From the NCBI RefSeq assembly GCF_031143425.1, contig NC_090440.1:1263855123-1263919122 (forward strand): a stretch of DNA of 64,000 nt. The letters are read 5' to 3'. A program made the position numbers and the translations under genes. This document shows positions 46,601-57,646 of this stretch, one piece after another (the first letter of the stretch is position 1; each line of letters opens with the position of its first letter). The DNA comes from Pleurodeles waltl. Its lineage: Eukaryota; Chordata; Amphibia; Caudata; Salamandridae. The notes below the pieces were generated by a model. It did no database searches. It saw only the letters and a list, made by a program, of their open reading frames with translations, and was not told where the DNA came from.

Positions 46601-47011
46601 GAATACTGAGTAACCTGTGTGTTATGTGTGACTACTGCTAGGTTGCAGAGTAACTAATGTGTAACGTTCTGACAACTGCTATGGTAGCGGGATAGTACTG
46701 ATATGTGATGTTTGGTTTGATAATTGCCTTGTGTACGATACAGTATATTTTCATATAATCTGGTGTTGTGTTTCCTTTATGGTGGGGATATTGCATCACA
46801 TGTGTTGTGTGTGTTGTGCAAACGCTTTACACATTGCCTCCAGGTTAAGCCTGACTGCTCGTGCCAAGCTACCAAGGGGGTGAGCAGGGGTTATCTTGGA
46901 CGTGTAACTCCCTTGCCCTGACTAGAGTGGGTAATTTCTGCCTGGCTAAGGTGCATACCCTAGCCCAACCAGAAACCCCATTTCTAACAACAACTTTTTG
47001 GCTTTATGCTT
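43647..47011. mobile_element. Inverted-repeat DNA element, itself split by copy C
   Basis: The left terminus 43647-43681 (AAGCATAAAACCAAAAAG then TGGTCAAATAGTAGGG) is complementary to the text made by 44342-44359 and 46995-47011 (CCCTACTATTTGACAAC then TTTTTGGCTTTATGCTT), about 33 of 36 bases. Without copy C the element is about 730 bp. It carries CTGATGAGGCCCG and GGTCGAAACATGTCGAC near 43915-43952, similar to text at about 16845. No transposase. It sits in the retroviral leader between LTR and gag. No clear target duplication. Confidence 0.65.
44360..46989 (+). mobile_element. LTR-like element, complete copy C (2.63 kb)
   Basis: It is bounded by an exact 5-bp duplication ACAAC (44355-44359 and 46990-46994). 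Ends are TGTTGGAC and TCTAACA, so TG...CA. This is the best-defined member of the family and fixes the termini of copies A, B, D, E and F. GC-rich middle (45650-46330), AT-rich ends, no gene. A 2-3 kb unit with LTR-type ends and 5-bp duplications but no gag/pol is best read as a solo LTR or a large non-autonomous LTR retrotransposon. Confidence 0.85.
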
Positions 47012-47403
47012 GGGTGGGGATGAGGCATTGCTAGTTAGCCGGAACAAACCCGGATTAGGTTGACAGGTGTGACATGGTGCTGGATCAGACTCAGTCCCCC
47101 GCAGTACAGGTGATTCTGCCGCCCGAATCCAGTATTCTTATTAGGATAATGAGAACCTAGGTGACATGCGCCGCCAACGTTTGGTCAGGCACTAATTTTC
47201 GAGTCCTCCTAAGTATCTCCATCTCACTACATGCAAGGACACCTCAGTACTATATAAGGAGACATCTGTGGTATTGAAGATTTTTTTCCTCCTCAGCTAA
47301 GTATGGAGTACCTAACTAATGCTGTAGGTTGTTCAAGGTTGAACTCTAAAAGGATAAATCCCCATTTGGTGTGCTTATCTCTGAACAAAATGTACCATTT
47401 ATC

Positions 47404-48710
47404 ATGGCAAATCCACAGCGGGTAGCCATTGCAGTCAATATGCAACCGCCCCTTACTGCACATTTATTGGCGCATGGCCTACCGGCCCAGAAGGTTCCAG
47501 TTACATTTGTTGTTGAAGCTCATGCAGCATACAGAACAGAAATTTTCTGTTCTTGGGTCACATTTCCAGCAGTTGATGGGATCACAACATACCTGCACAA
47601 TATAGAGCTTCTGCATATTTAGAGATACTTCTATCTTATCAAGACCATAATAATTGGCTTGATCACGCCCTACCACATAAAATCCTACCTGTTAGGCTAG
47701 GTCCACTTAGTAATGATGGTCCTACCTGGCCTTTATTGGCCACATATACACCGCACCCTGATGCAGCAACCTTGGTTGTAGCCGAGGCTCGCCGCTTATA
47801 GACTGAGCTTACGGCAATATACAGACTATTAGTACAATTTGTAATGCAAACATTAAATACATATGCAGCACATGCTGCCCCAGTGCAGCCACATGCAGCA
47901 ATACCAGGTATTAATCCTGCAACTGTACGTACGATCAAGGATAAAGAACCCGCCAAACGGGAAGAGATTCCGTTTTGGTTTGCTCAAAAAATAAATGCAG
48001 TGGAAGCAGTATTTCCCCATAAGGGACCTCAGGATAAGCATCAAATATTAACTATGTGCTTGCCATTTGGGATGGTTCCCACAGTAAATAACTGCAATAC
48101 TTGGGGCATGGTATTTGCCACACGTTATACTACCGCACATTGCACACCAACACTTGCCAATCTTCTTGAAGTGTGAGAACAAATTCAAGATGAAAACGGG
48201 GCTGCCCCGGCCCTGGACTTGGGGATGCAACTTATGGGCAATTTTGCCACTGTATCTTCCAGTATACTAAGTAACCTTAAAGGGGAAGCAATTGCACCAG
48301 CAGTAAGTATGCGGCTCAAGGACGTTCCTGCACAGGATCAAGAGTGTAAGCTGCCAAAGATCATCGCAGAGACCTATTCTAGTATTGGTCAAGATAGTCT
48401 GTGGGCAGACCCATAAAACCACAGTTTCAGGGTAAATCTAATAAAGATTCTACCAAGCAAGCACCTGAGGGTTCTAAAAAACGCTGGGATGAAAAAACAA
48501 CAGCCATCTAAAAAAGGAAAGGGGACAATCTCTGCATTCGGAGACCCCTCAGAATAGATATAATCTCAGAAATAGAGATAATATAAAAATGCCTGACATA
48601 TATACTGATACATGCCAATCTCGTTTCTTTCAGGATTCACCGGAAAAAGGCAGTGAGAGAGGTGGGCGGTCAGAGCGGAGAACTGAGTATGTGAAACCAA
48701 GACAGGAATC
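47404..48710 (+). pseudogene. gag: Retroviral gag-like region, broken
   Basis: It begins at ATG 47404 (MANPQRVAIAV...) after a leader. Open pieces are 47404-47622, 47844-48176 and 48219-48416, in different frames or separated by stops. The middle piece has PFWFAQKINAVEAVFP, followed by LPFGMVP and TWGMVF, compatible with a capsid-like helical domain, though I recognise no diagnostic motif. The 3' part is rich in Lys/Arg, Gln and Ser, and I see no CCHC zinc knuckle. It is interrupted downstream by copy D. Assignment as gag rests mainly on its place between the 5' LTR and pol. Confidence 0.55.
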
Positions 48711-48715
48711 ATAAC

Positions 48716-51190
48716 TTTTGGAAAATGGGTTATTGGTAAGGGCAGGTAGGTACCTACACCTAGCAACAAGCCACCAACCTTCACTTAGGTACAGTTAGGT
48801 CTCAGTAAATTAATCCCAGATCAACCCTTGGTAGCTTGGCAACGAGCGTCAAGGCTTAACTTAGGAGACAATGTGTAAAGCATTCAAATATCACAAAACA
48901 GTAATTAAGTAAAACACAGGAAACAGTTTAAAAATCCAAAACCAATTTATAAAAATAGTTTATATTTTTATCTTTAAAATGACACAAAAACTAATAAAAT
49001 CGGATAAAGGGAACCGGAGATATGAATTTTTAAAGAATTATTATTTTTCTAGCGCTTAGAAACAAAAAGCGCCAATCGGGTCATCTGGTTGCACCACGAC
49101 CGGGGCAAAGTCAAAGTTTCAGGCCGACCGCGATGGAGCCCTGCTCGGCTACAGGTCGCGGGAGGCCTCGGTTAAAAAGTTACCTTCTGACTTAGTCTTT
49201 ATTTTGAAGATTTTCTTCAGCGGGACGAACCTGCCATTCGAATCCGACCTCCTGGAGCCCTTGTCCGGATACGCGATGCTGGATTCCTCGGTGGAGATTT
49301 TTACCTTCGGACTTAGTCGTTTTTTCGAGGTGAAAATTCTTTCACCGGGCTAAACCTGGATCTTGATCCGACGTCCGTGGAGCCCTTTTCGGATACGATG
49401 GCTGGGAGGTCCCGGTCAACTTTTTACCTTCGGACTTAGTCTCTTTTTCGGAGATTTTTCTTTACCGGGACGAACCACCAAGTCAGGCCGGGTCGCGGTT
49501 GAGGCAAGCTGGCTAGATATTCCGCGGCGGGTCGGTCCCTCTCTGGAGCTTTTTTACAAAAATTCTCAAATCTTCTCCAAACTTCTGGGGCTTCACCCAG
49601 ATGTTCTTTTAAGGTTCTTTTGGGGTCCACAGCTCACCCCAAGGGTCCAGAAGTTCTGTGATGGTCCTTGGGGGGTGCGGACTTCAACTCCCAGAATGCA
49701 CCTGGTGCAAACTCCTTTTTGGCCACTGGACAGTGGTCAGCTGGTCACTTTTCAGGAGTTGGTGCAGGGGGACTCTGGATAGTAATTTTTCACCTGTAGC
49801 AAACAGGGAGTCCCTCCTTGAACCAGTTGAAGCCAGGCAAAGTCCTTCTTGTGGTGAAGCCCAAGTGTGCAGCTGGTGCAGTCCTTCTGAGTGCAGGTTC
49901 CAGGTGCAGGCCAGGGGTCCAGCAGGGCAGTCCTTCTTCTCCTTTAGTTCTTTTCTTCTTGAAATCTGGCAGGGATCTGAGGTGTGGGGGCAGGTCTGCC
50001 AGTTTTATCCTTGCTCTTGGGTGAAAAGAAGGGGGGTCCTGGTTCTCCAATCAGGTACAGGGTCGTCCCCCTGTGATGACTACTTCCTGGGAAGTGTGGC
50101 AAAAATCCATCCCAAAAGGCAACATTCTCTAAAAATCCAACATGGCTGAATCTGATTTTTGGAGGTTACATCTGGCTGAGCCCACCCACTGGTGTGGCTA
50201 AAAATCATAAACACACCCCTCTCCTGCCCTCTCCTAATCTAATCAAGGGGGCACCTAGTTGTCTGGGGTTGCAGGATGTGGGAGAGTTGCTGGTTGCTCC
50301 AAATGTCCTTCTCTGCCTTTGAAGACCAGTTTGGCAGCCCTTCCCCTTCCTGCCTCACCATCTGCTGAGGGGAGATTCTCTCCCACAAGCACATTCCTTT
50401 GTGTGAAGCCAGGCCACTTCACACCTCATCAAGGCAGCTTGACTAAACTGCTGCAGGCTGGCCAATCAGAGCACAGCAGCAAAAACAATGCAGGGCTGAA
50501 ATTGGCAACTTTTTAGGTAAAGTCTAAAACTCTTTACCTGAACAAGTTATATTAAATCCCACAACTGGAAGTTGTGGGATTTATTACAACAATTAATTTG
50601 ATACCAAATTCTTGGTATGCAACATTTAAGGAGACTTTAAAATTTAAAATAAAGTCTCCCCATTCTAGCCTATGAAGGCCATTTACTTCAATGAGGGAAA
50701 AACGAATTTGGCTGTTTTTACCTCACCAGGGTTTATAAATCTATTTTTATAAAGTCCCTGCTTATAGTTACATGGCACCCAGCCCTAGGGGCACATAGGG
50801 CACACCTTTGGGGTGACTTATATGTAAAAATAAGGTAGTTTAAGACTTTGGAACTACTTTTAATTCCAAAGTCGAATTTGCATATAACTTTAATTTAAAA
50901 GCAGCCAGCAAGGCAGGCCTGCCTTTAAAATGACACTGGGCACCTCAGCAGTGCACCTAGGTGTGCACCACCTATGCTGTGGTCCCTAAACCTACATGCC
51001 CTACCATATACTAGGGACTTATAGGTAGGTTAACTTAGCCAATTATAATTAGCCTAATTTGCATATCCATTTTACACAGAGCACTGGGACTGGTAAGCAG
51101 TACCCAGGGCACAGCCAAGAGTCAGTAACCACCAGTACCTGTCCAAAAAGTGTGGGGGTGATCAGGGCAAAAAAGGAGGACTTTCCTACA
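48716..51190 (-). mobile_element. LTR-like element, complete copy D (2.5 kb)
   Basis: Flanked by an exact 5-bp duplication ATAAC (48711-48715 and 51191-51195). On the minus strand it runs from TGTAGGAAAGTCCTCC to ...AACCCATTTTCCAAAA. Shares GGTAGCTTGG...CTTAACTTAGGAGACAATGTG with copies A and B, so it is a subfamily. Moderate GC middle with GACTTAGTC..TTTTT repeats (49190-49460, three copies), non-coding. It separates gag from pol of the provirus. Confidence 0.85.
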
Positions 51191-51195
51191 ATAAC

Positions 51196-54100
51196 GCTCT
51201 ACAGAAGTTTCTGTTAAAAAAGAAGATAAACTTCCCCAACAAAAACCCCAATTTATAAAGAAAAAAGTGTCAGCAGTTGCGATTTGTCATGCCACTTAGG
51301 AAGAGGGCTCTATTGAAGAACAATAGCTCTGCTAGACAGCGCCGCAGAGGTCACAATAGTTTGCCGGAATCTTCAAGAGCATCTAGAGGTGAAAGCAACT
51401 GATGACTTCTTACAAGTTGAAACTGTGGACATGCTGGTCTCCACGCCTGACAGGCTGTACAAAGTAAGGATACAGTTAGAAGGAAACATTGAATGCACAG
51501 TTGACGCAAATTTGGGACCGCGGCATCAACATTTATATTTTACTGGCTGAAAGGGAATGGCCACCTGAATTTGTCTGCTACTTTCCCATATGGGGATGAG
51601 ATTTTCAAACCTTCTTTCTCAGCTCTTGTTCCAGATGAGCTCCTAGAGTCCTACGCCTTTGATTGGGCATTGGCGCAGGCACCCGGGTTATGCCACAACC
51701 ACATAGGGTGGGATAAAGATTCCCATCATCATGTAATTCCAATTAAGAATCAACCCCAACCTCAACCCCAATACCCAATAAAACATGTTATAGCACCTGT
51801 GAGAGAAGTCCTCACACAATTAGAGTACCAGGGCATGATCAAACCCTGTGTCTCACCAATGAATAATCCTTTATTCCCTGTAGCTAAACAGGACCATTCA
51901 TACAGAATAGTCTTAGACTACAGGCACTTAAATAGTCATACACGCACGTATGCTATGCAGAATTCTCATAGCACAGCACTTCTGAACAATATTGTGCGCA
52001 AAAAATACAAAACAACATTGAATATTTCTAATGGATTATTCTGCCAATATATAGCACCTGAAAGTAAAGACCTAAGAAGTTTCAGTGCACTAGGCTCCCA
52101 TACCAAAAATCTGTCGCTTACCACAGGGGTACAAGAACAGTCCATGACTTTGCGGCTCGTGTAACTTCAATATTGCACAGCATTGACCCGGAAGAATTGT
52201 CCTATGTAGATGATATCTACCTTAGGGATGATGAATTACTGCAACATCTAAGATGGGTAGCTCGCATTGTTGTAGGATTTGCCAAATTTGGCAATAAATT
52301 CAACTTCAAAAAAACTAAAATTGCCTTCCTTAGTGTCCTGTTTCTGAGATACGAATTATCAAGTGAAGGAACGAGCCTAGCGTCACTATTCTTAGAAAAA
52401 TGCGCACAGTTACAACCTCCAAATACCATTAAAAAACCCCAATCACTATTGGGTTTTCTAAATTTTTGCAGAAGATATATTCCAGATTATGCATCACGCA
52501 TCAAACCCTTATATGACTTGATACGTCTGGACTTTTGCAGTAAATTCTGGAAAATTTAACACACACGCATTCTCAGAACATTGCAACAAGACATGCTTGC
52601 AGAGCAACACCTACACACAAGGGACAATAAAAAACATCTGGTCATCAGAGTAATTGTTGGTGCCATTGGTTTCAACTATGTAACATTCAATGAGGGTGAG
52701 ACAGTCCCGATTGCATACAAGTCAAATATATATTCAACAGCAGAACAACATTTTGCTCCAAATGGGAAAATTCTCACTGCTGCTCAGATGGCTGTCATTA
52801 AAGAAAGACCATTAGCCCAGGGCAAACACATTATTGTCATATCTCCAATCCCAGCCTTTGAGGCTGTTACCAAAGCCAGCTTTACAAACGCTAAAGCATT
52901 ACATCCCCCTTGGATCCAATGAGCAACTTCTCTGACAGCCATTGATGTTGAGTATATTTTTGACTCGAAGTTACAAACTCAAGAATTTTTGCAATATGAA
53001 CTAGAATACCCAGTTCCAGCAAATATATTACCTGTTGATCAATATCAAATAGTCATGTACACCGATGGCTAAGCACAACCTGCTATAGGCACAAAGCATC
53101 AATACTCCACTGCTTAAGTAGTCGTAAGCGGCTACATGGAAGGTATAAATTCTATCCATAACATACTTTTACGCAAACCCTAGGGGATTGCACTGCACAA
53201 ATAGCAGAGGTAGAGGCTCTGGTGATGGCATTGTAACATACAGATCCTGACCAGCTAACACTGATTGTCTGTGATTTGTACTATTGTATCCAATCCTTCA
53301 ATGAATATCTGCCTTACTGTCACCAGAATTGGTTCAGAGATTCCAAAGTTAACATCATCAAACACAGACTTCTGTGGGGGAAAGTAGCAGATCTGAAGAA
53401 ATGCTACAAAATGTCCATGTTGTATATATACTTGGACATCAGCGGATTGGTATACATGTTGCTGGGAATACACTGGCTGATGAAGTAGCCAAATCAGCAG
53501 TAGCTACGTCTTCTGTTGCTGCAGTAGCTCGTTCTAAAACAAAACCGGACGATGAAATACTGGCTGCCGTGAAAGACTCCGCTGACGGCACACCTTTACC
53601 TAAAGGATATCCCACTAAATGTTCCTACTGGATGGGAGGCATGCTTGACGCAGAAGTAAAAATACAAGGAGTGGGAGTTCGAGTGATTCCCTACAAAGAC
53701 CTAAGACCAGAGTTGATCAAAGCAGCACATGAGGGAGTTGCTTCTGCACATGCAGGTGTGGCGGCTACAATATCATTGTTGCAGGCTCGTTACTGGTGGC
53801 CAGGTCTATACAAACACACCAAGCAGTATGTCCTTTGTTGTGATATCTGCCAACAAATTAAGGGGTCCACCGTTAAATGCCCACCCCAGACACACCTCCT
53901 AATTTCTAACAAACCATTGCAATGTGTGTATCTGGACCGCTGTGGTCCTTTGCCACCTGACAGTGCATACGAATACATCTTAGTCGCTGTTGACTCCTGC
54001 TCCAGATTTCTATTGGTGTGGCCACAATGATCGGCTTACGCTCAAACTATTATTAAAGATTTGCAAGTCTTTATCAGCACATATGCAGTTGCAACTTTTC

Positions 54101-54767
54101 ACTCGGACCAGGGCATTGCTTTCGCCTCAAGGGCATTCAGGGATGCCATGGCTTCGTTAAGGGTCCAACTCCATTACTCATATCCATTTTATCCCAAGGG
54201 AAATAGTGCAGTGGAGTGACAAAACCGAGATTTAAAGCAATCCTTAACAGCCAGAGTACTTGGTACGGGTCGTAGTTGGCTTAAACAACTGTATGGAGTC
54301 CTGTGAGCACTTAATAATCTGCCTAGAAGGTCCCTGGGGGTCGTACTTCATACAAGTGCCTGTTTTGAACTCAAATGTATGTTCCAGATAATGATGGTCC
54401 TGGCGTGGAGGCGACAGAAACACCTTTTGACATAAATATATGTGTCACTGTCTTGCAGGAATTAAAACAGTTCAGTGATGACAACGCTTCTGCAAGTGCT
54501 GCCCCCTTAGGAATTAAGGGTGTACCAATAACATATTCTGGCTGGATTCAGAAGGTTGGGGAACTAGTACGTGAAAAAGTAGCTGTGAAGAAGGAATTTG
54601 GTCCTTCTTATTGTGCACCGGTTCCAGTCCTGGAGATACACGGTACCAGAACTGTTATTCTACCACAGCTGCCTGGTTCTAAAGAAAACCGCTTGTCTCC
54701 ATTGACAATGTCAGGTTATACCATGTGGCCCGATCGTGCACAGCAGATCAAGAGGAACAACCAGTAG
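51196..54767 (+). pseudogene. pol: Retroviral pol: protease remnant, RT, RNase H, integrase
   Basis: Open segments follow the order of retroviral Pol. Near 51500 a TVDAN may be the decayed protease active site. RT has VLDYRHLN (about 51908), a motif A that reads TTLNISNG with Asn where the catalytic Asp should be, and YVDD at 52203-52214 followed by IYL and LLGFLNFCRRYIPDYA. RNase H has MYTDG followed at once by TAA (53070). Integrase has the zinc site H...H...CDIC (53728-53850), LDRCGP, HSDQG (54100) and E at 54214 with TGA right after; a TGA also lies at 54028. The last piece, 54375-54767, fits the integrase C-terminal domain and overlaps the env start. The YVDDIYL context favours a foamy-like group. 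Non-functional. Confidence 0.8.
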
Positions 54768-57097
54768 TATCCGAATCCTTCTCAGTACTGGTCAAGATGT
54801 CCCTCTACAAGTTTTAAACACCAACGCTGACACCTCTCCGAGCTTGGGGAGGGTGGAAAATGATCTTTCGTTAGTTCCAGTAGCATACTTTACAACATGC
54901 AACACAGAAAATGTTGATCAATCATTCTCAAATTTTACACAAATGCATGGCATAGTCTATTACAAACTGCTACTGGAGACCTCTGTTAGTTCTCCTTTTC
55001 AAAATACGGCTCCAGTTATTGCACTAACTGCTTCTGTATACTTTGCCGACATTAGTGACACTTTCCCGGACTCTTCTGCCTCTTCTGCATCTGAACTGCC
55101 AAAAACACATAAGCTGATAATTTGGCTCAAAAAGAATGTATTTATTTTCCCATGGAACTGTCTGTGCCTTTCCATGACTGTATTAGCTTTCATCTTTTGG
55201 ATTGACTTTGTTATTACTTTCTTTCTACAAATACATGGTCATTACCTTCCTGAACGATCAACAGTTGAACTGGTGGATGAGGTCCTGAAACCACATTTCT
55301 CTTCTCACAAAGTCCTCAGAGACTTGTCTTTTGTGAACATTTCTGCCATACCAATTCCTGATGGGATTGTTTGGAATAAAGTCACATTTGATATAAACGG
55401 CCCCACAGAGCTCATTAAAATACCATATGTGTTTAAACTTTCTATGAATGATGTAATAATACTCAGAATTGTTTCTGATGACTGGGATGTGAAAACAGTT
55501 GATTCCATGATGACTGAGTTGCAGTATTTTACTGTATTTGAAAGTGTGGACGTTTATCAATCCAAAGAGATTTATGGAGACATGTTCTGTTATAATTATT
55601 ATGGGCGCCATTTCATTCACAGACTATTTTTAATTACACACAGTGGGAACATTGTCCAACTCCTCCACAAGGAAGTTCTAAAACATATTCTGAAAAATGT
55701 ACATATTATTTCAAATTGTCATTTATGGAAAAGGCACATATATTATTTACAGATCCAAAATTCAGTTATTCGGATTCCTTTGTTTCCCAGTTGCATGTAG
55801 AAGGCTATGAATATTGGTCGAAGTCGATTGACTTAAAAAATGTGTGGGGAACAAAAAATTGGCAAATAAGGGGAAAGGAAGCTTTGTTTAGAGCATGCCT
55901 GGTAACTGTTCAAATGATATTTTTAAATAAAACTGTACAACAAACAAGTTGTTTAGGCTTAGCAAAAATTAAGGATTTGAATGCGCCCAGTATCCCTGCC
56001 TCTGCTAAATTTTATAAATGGCAAAACTTCATCAATGCAACAGAAGTTCAGCTCGATTAATGGGTCCAAAATGGCATATTTAATGCTTCTCTTTCACATC
56101 CTGGTTGGTGGTTATTGTGACCAATAAATACCAATGGGTGTCATAAACATTTTGTAAACTCCACAGGGGTTTTTAAAACAAGTAGTTCTGACCCTCGCTA
56201 TGTGTCAACTGAACATGCGGGTATAGTGACAACATACAGTGTAGGGAAACTATGCTAGCAATGGATGAAGAGTTCCTCACTAGATGCTGTTAAAGATCAC
56301 CTCAGTCTCCTGTCTAATAATACTGATTTACAGGATTTCCTGATAGGCCCCAGAAAATGCAGAAAGCGCTTCTTATATGCAGTCTTAAATGAAATTTGGA
56401 AGCTTCCTCAACAAGAAGCTGCTGCCTGGTTAAGGCAAATAGATCAGAAAAATTTACAGAAGGCATTAGCTGTTGTGGATAATGGGATTAATACCCTGTT
56501 CGACCGAATATACACCTTAAACAACATCGTTTCCTCTGTAATAGACATAGTACAGAGCGCCATGTCCTCTTTACACCATAGACAGAGTCAGCTAAGATTC
56601 ATTATGCAGGTAGGGTGGACACTACAAACACTGAGAGCAGGTTGCATTCCCTGGCAACACGTTAGTGCAAGGGACATATTTTCTACATTTAATTTAACAC
56701 GACAACAATAGCTAATGGCTAAGAAGGAAGCAACTTATGTCATGTTAAATTTTTAAAAACTAGAAAAGTTGCCTTTCACTGTGGCTGAAATAGCATCTGC
56801 TGAGTAGTTAATACACGGGGTCATCAATCTGCCTATTTCAACACTTCAATTCACATTCGGCTTAAAACACATTCAAGTTGGCAGATATGAAAGGCTGTTG
56901 GTTCTGGTTTCATTCCCACTCTTTTCGTTATATTTGGCTTAATACCTTAAGCCATGCATTCAATATTTTCCTGCATTTTGGGGGGGTTTCTGATAACTTT
57001 GGCTATAATAGGTGGCATTCTACTATTACTACTTGTACTGTGCAATGGCTGTCCCTTTATAACAAGGAGGACTTTCACCAGCGCAGCTGTGTCATGA
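54736..57097 (+). pseudogene. env: Retroviral env, broken
   Basis: The first open piece (54736-55800, 354 codons) starts inside the end of pol, overlapping by 32 bases. It has about 135 polar residues, then a membrane segment (about 136-166: LCLSMTVLAFIFWIDFVI), then an outer part with several N-x-S/T sites. Such an N-terminal membrane leader is known from foamy-virus Env. Later pieces are 55716-56060 and 56265-56711; the latter has a heptad-like helix (about residues 70-125) typical of fusion subunits. The membrane anchor (FLITLAIIGGILLLLLVL, 56982-57068) lies in yet another frame, with a G7 run at 56980 as the likely slip point; its frame ends at TGA 57095. Decayed and non-functional. Confidence 0.7.
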
Positions 57098-57265
57098 ACT
57101 CAAGTACTTTAGAGCACCACTCCTGGAGCGACTGGAGTGTGAATTGTCTCTGTCATTCAGACAGGTTTTGCATTGTGTGCAGCCCATGTTTTGGTTCCCT
57201 CTTGAATGTGCTCTTAAAGTTTGTCTTTCTATGCAATGCTTGCTTTCATTGGACGCTGATCAGTT
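57098..57265 (+). pseudogene. Upstream part of a post-env ORF, cut by the LINE
   Basis: A frame overlapping the env end stays open through 57265 (contains LECELSLSFRQVL and SLDADQ), where the LINE's poly(T) begins. The frame resumes after the LINE at 63333 and closes after three codons, so the pre-insertion ORF was intact across the junction. I do not recognise a family. It may be a small accessory gene or chance coding. Confidence 0.35.
57249..57265. repeat. LINE target-site duplication, left copy
   Basis: TTGGACGCTGATCAGTT, identical to 63316-63332. It abuts the poly(T) that is the LINE's poly(A) tail on the other strand. Confidence 0.9.
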
Positions 57266-57646
57266 TTTTTTTTTTTTTTTGTTGTCCTCATTCACCCTAG
57301 GCCATATACAACCTCCTTTCCCTTTTCAACCGAAGCGCAGGAGATTTTCCTCGGCCAGGGGTTGTTTATTACTCTCAAACAATCCTTAGACTGTTCCAAT
57401 TCTGTGAGGATTTCGGAGCAGGGTGTAAAATCATTGGACAGATATCACAAATACAAATACAATTCTACTCCAACATTAAACACACAGACATCTATACATC
57501 AATCTCCTGATTTCCAATTCATTAATGCTACCCAAAAATTCCCTCGCATCCTTTCCTTTCCCCCCATCTTTTGATCCAATTCTGTTATAGAAAAAACATC
57601 CCTAAGCCATTCTGAATGATCTGGGGGAGTCTTTAAAATCCATTTT

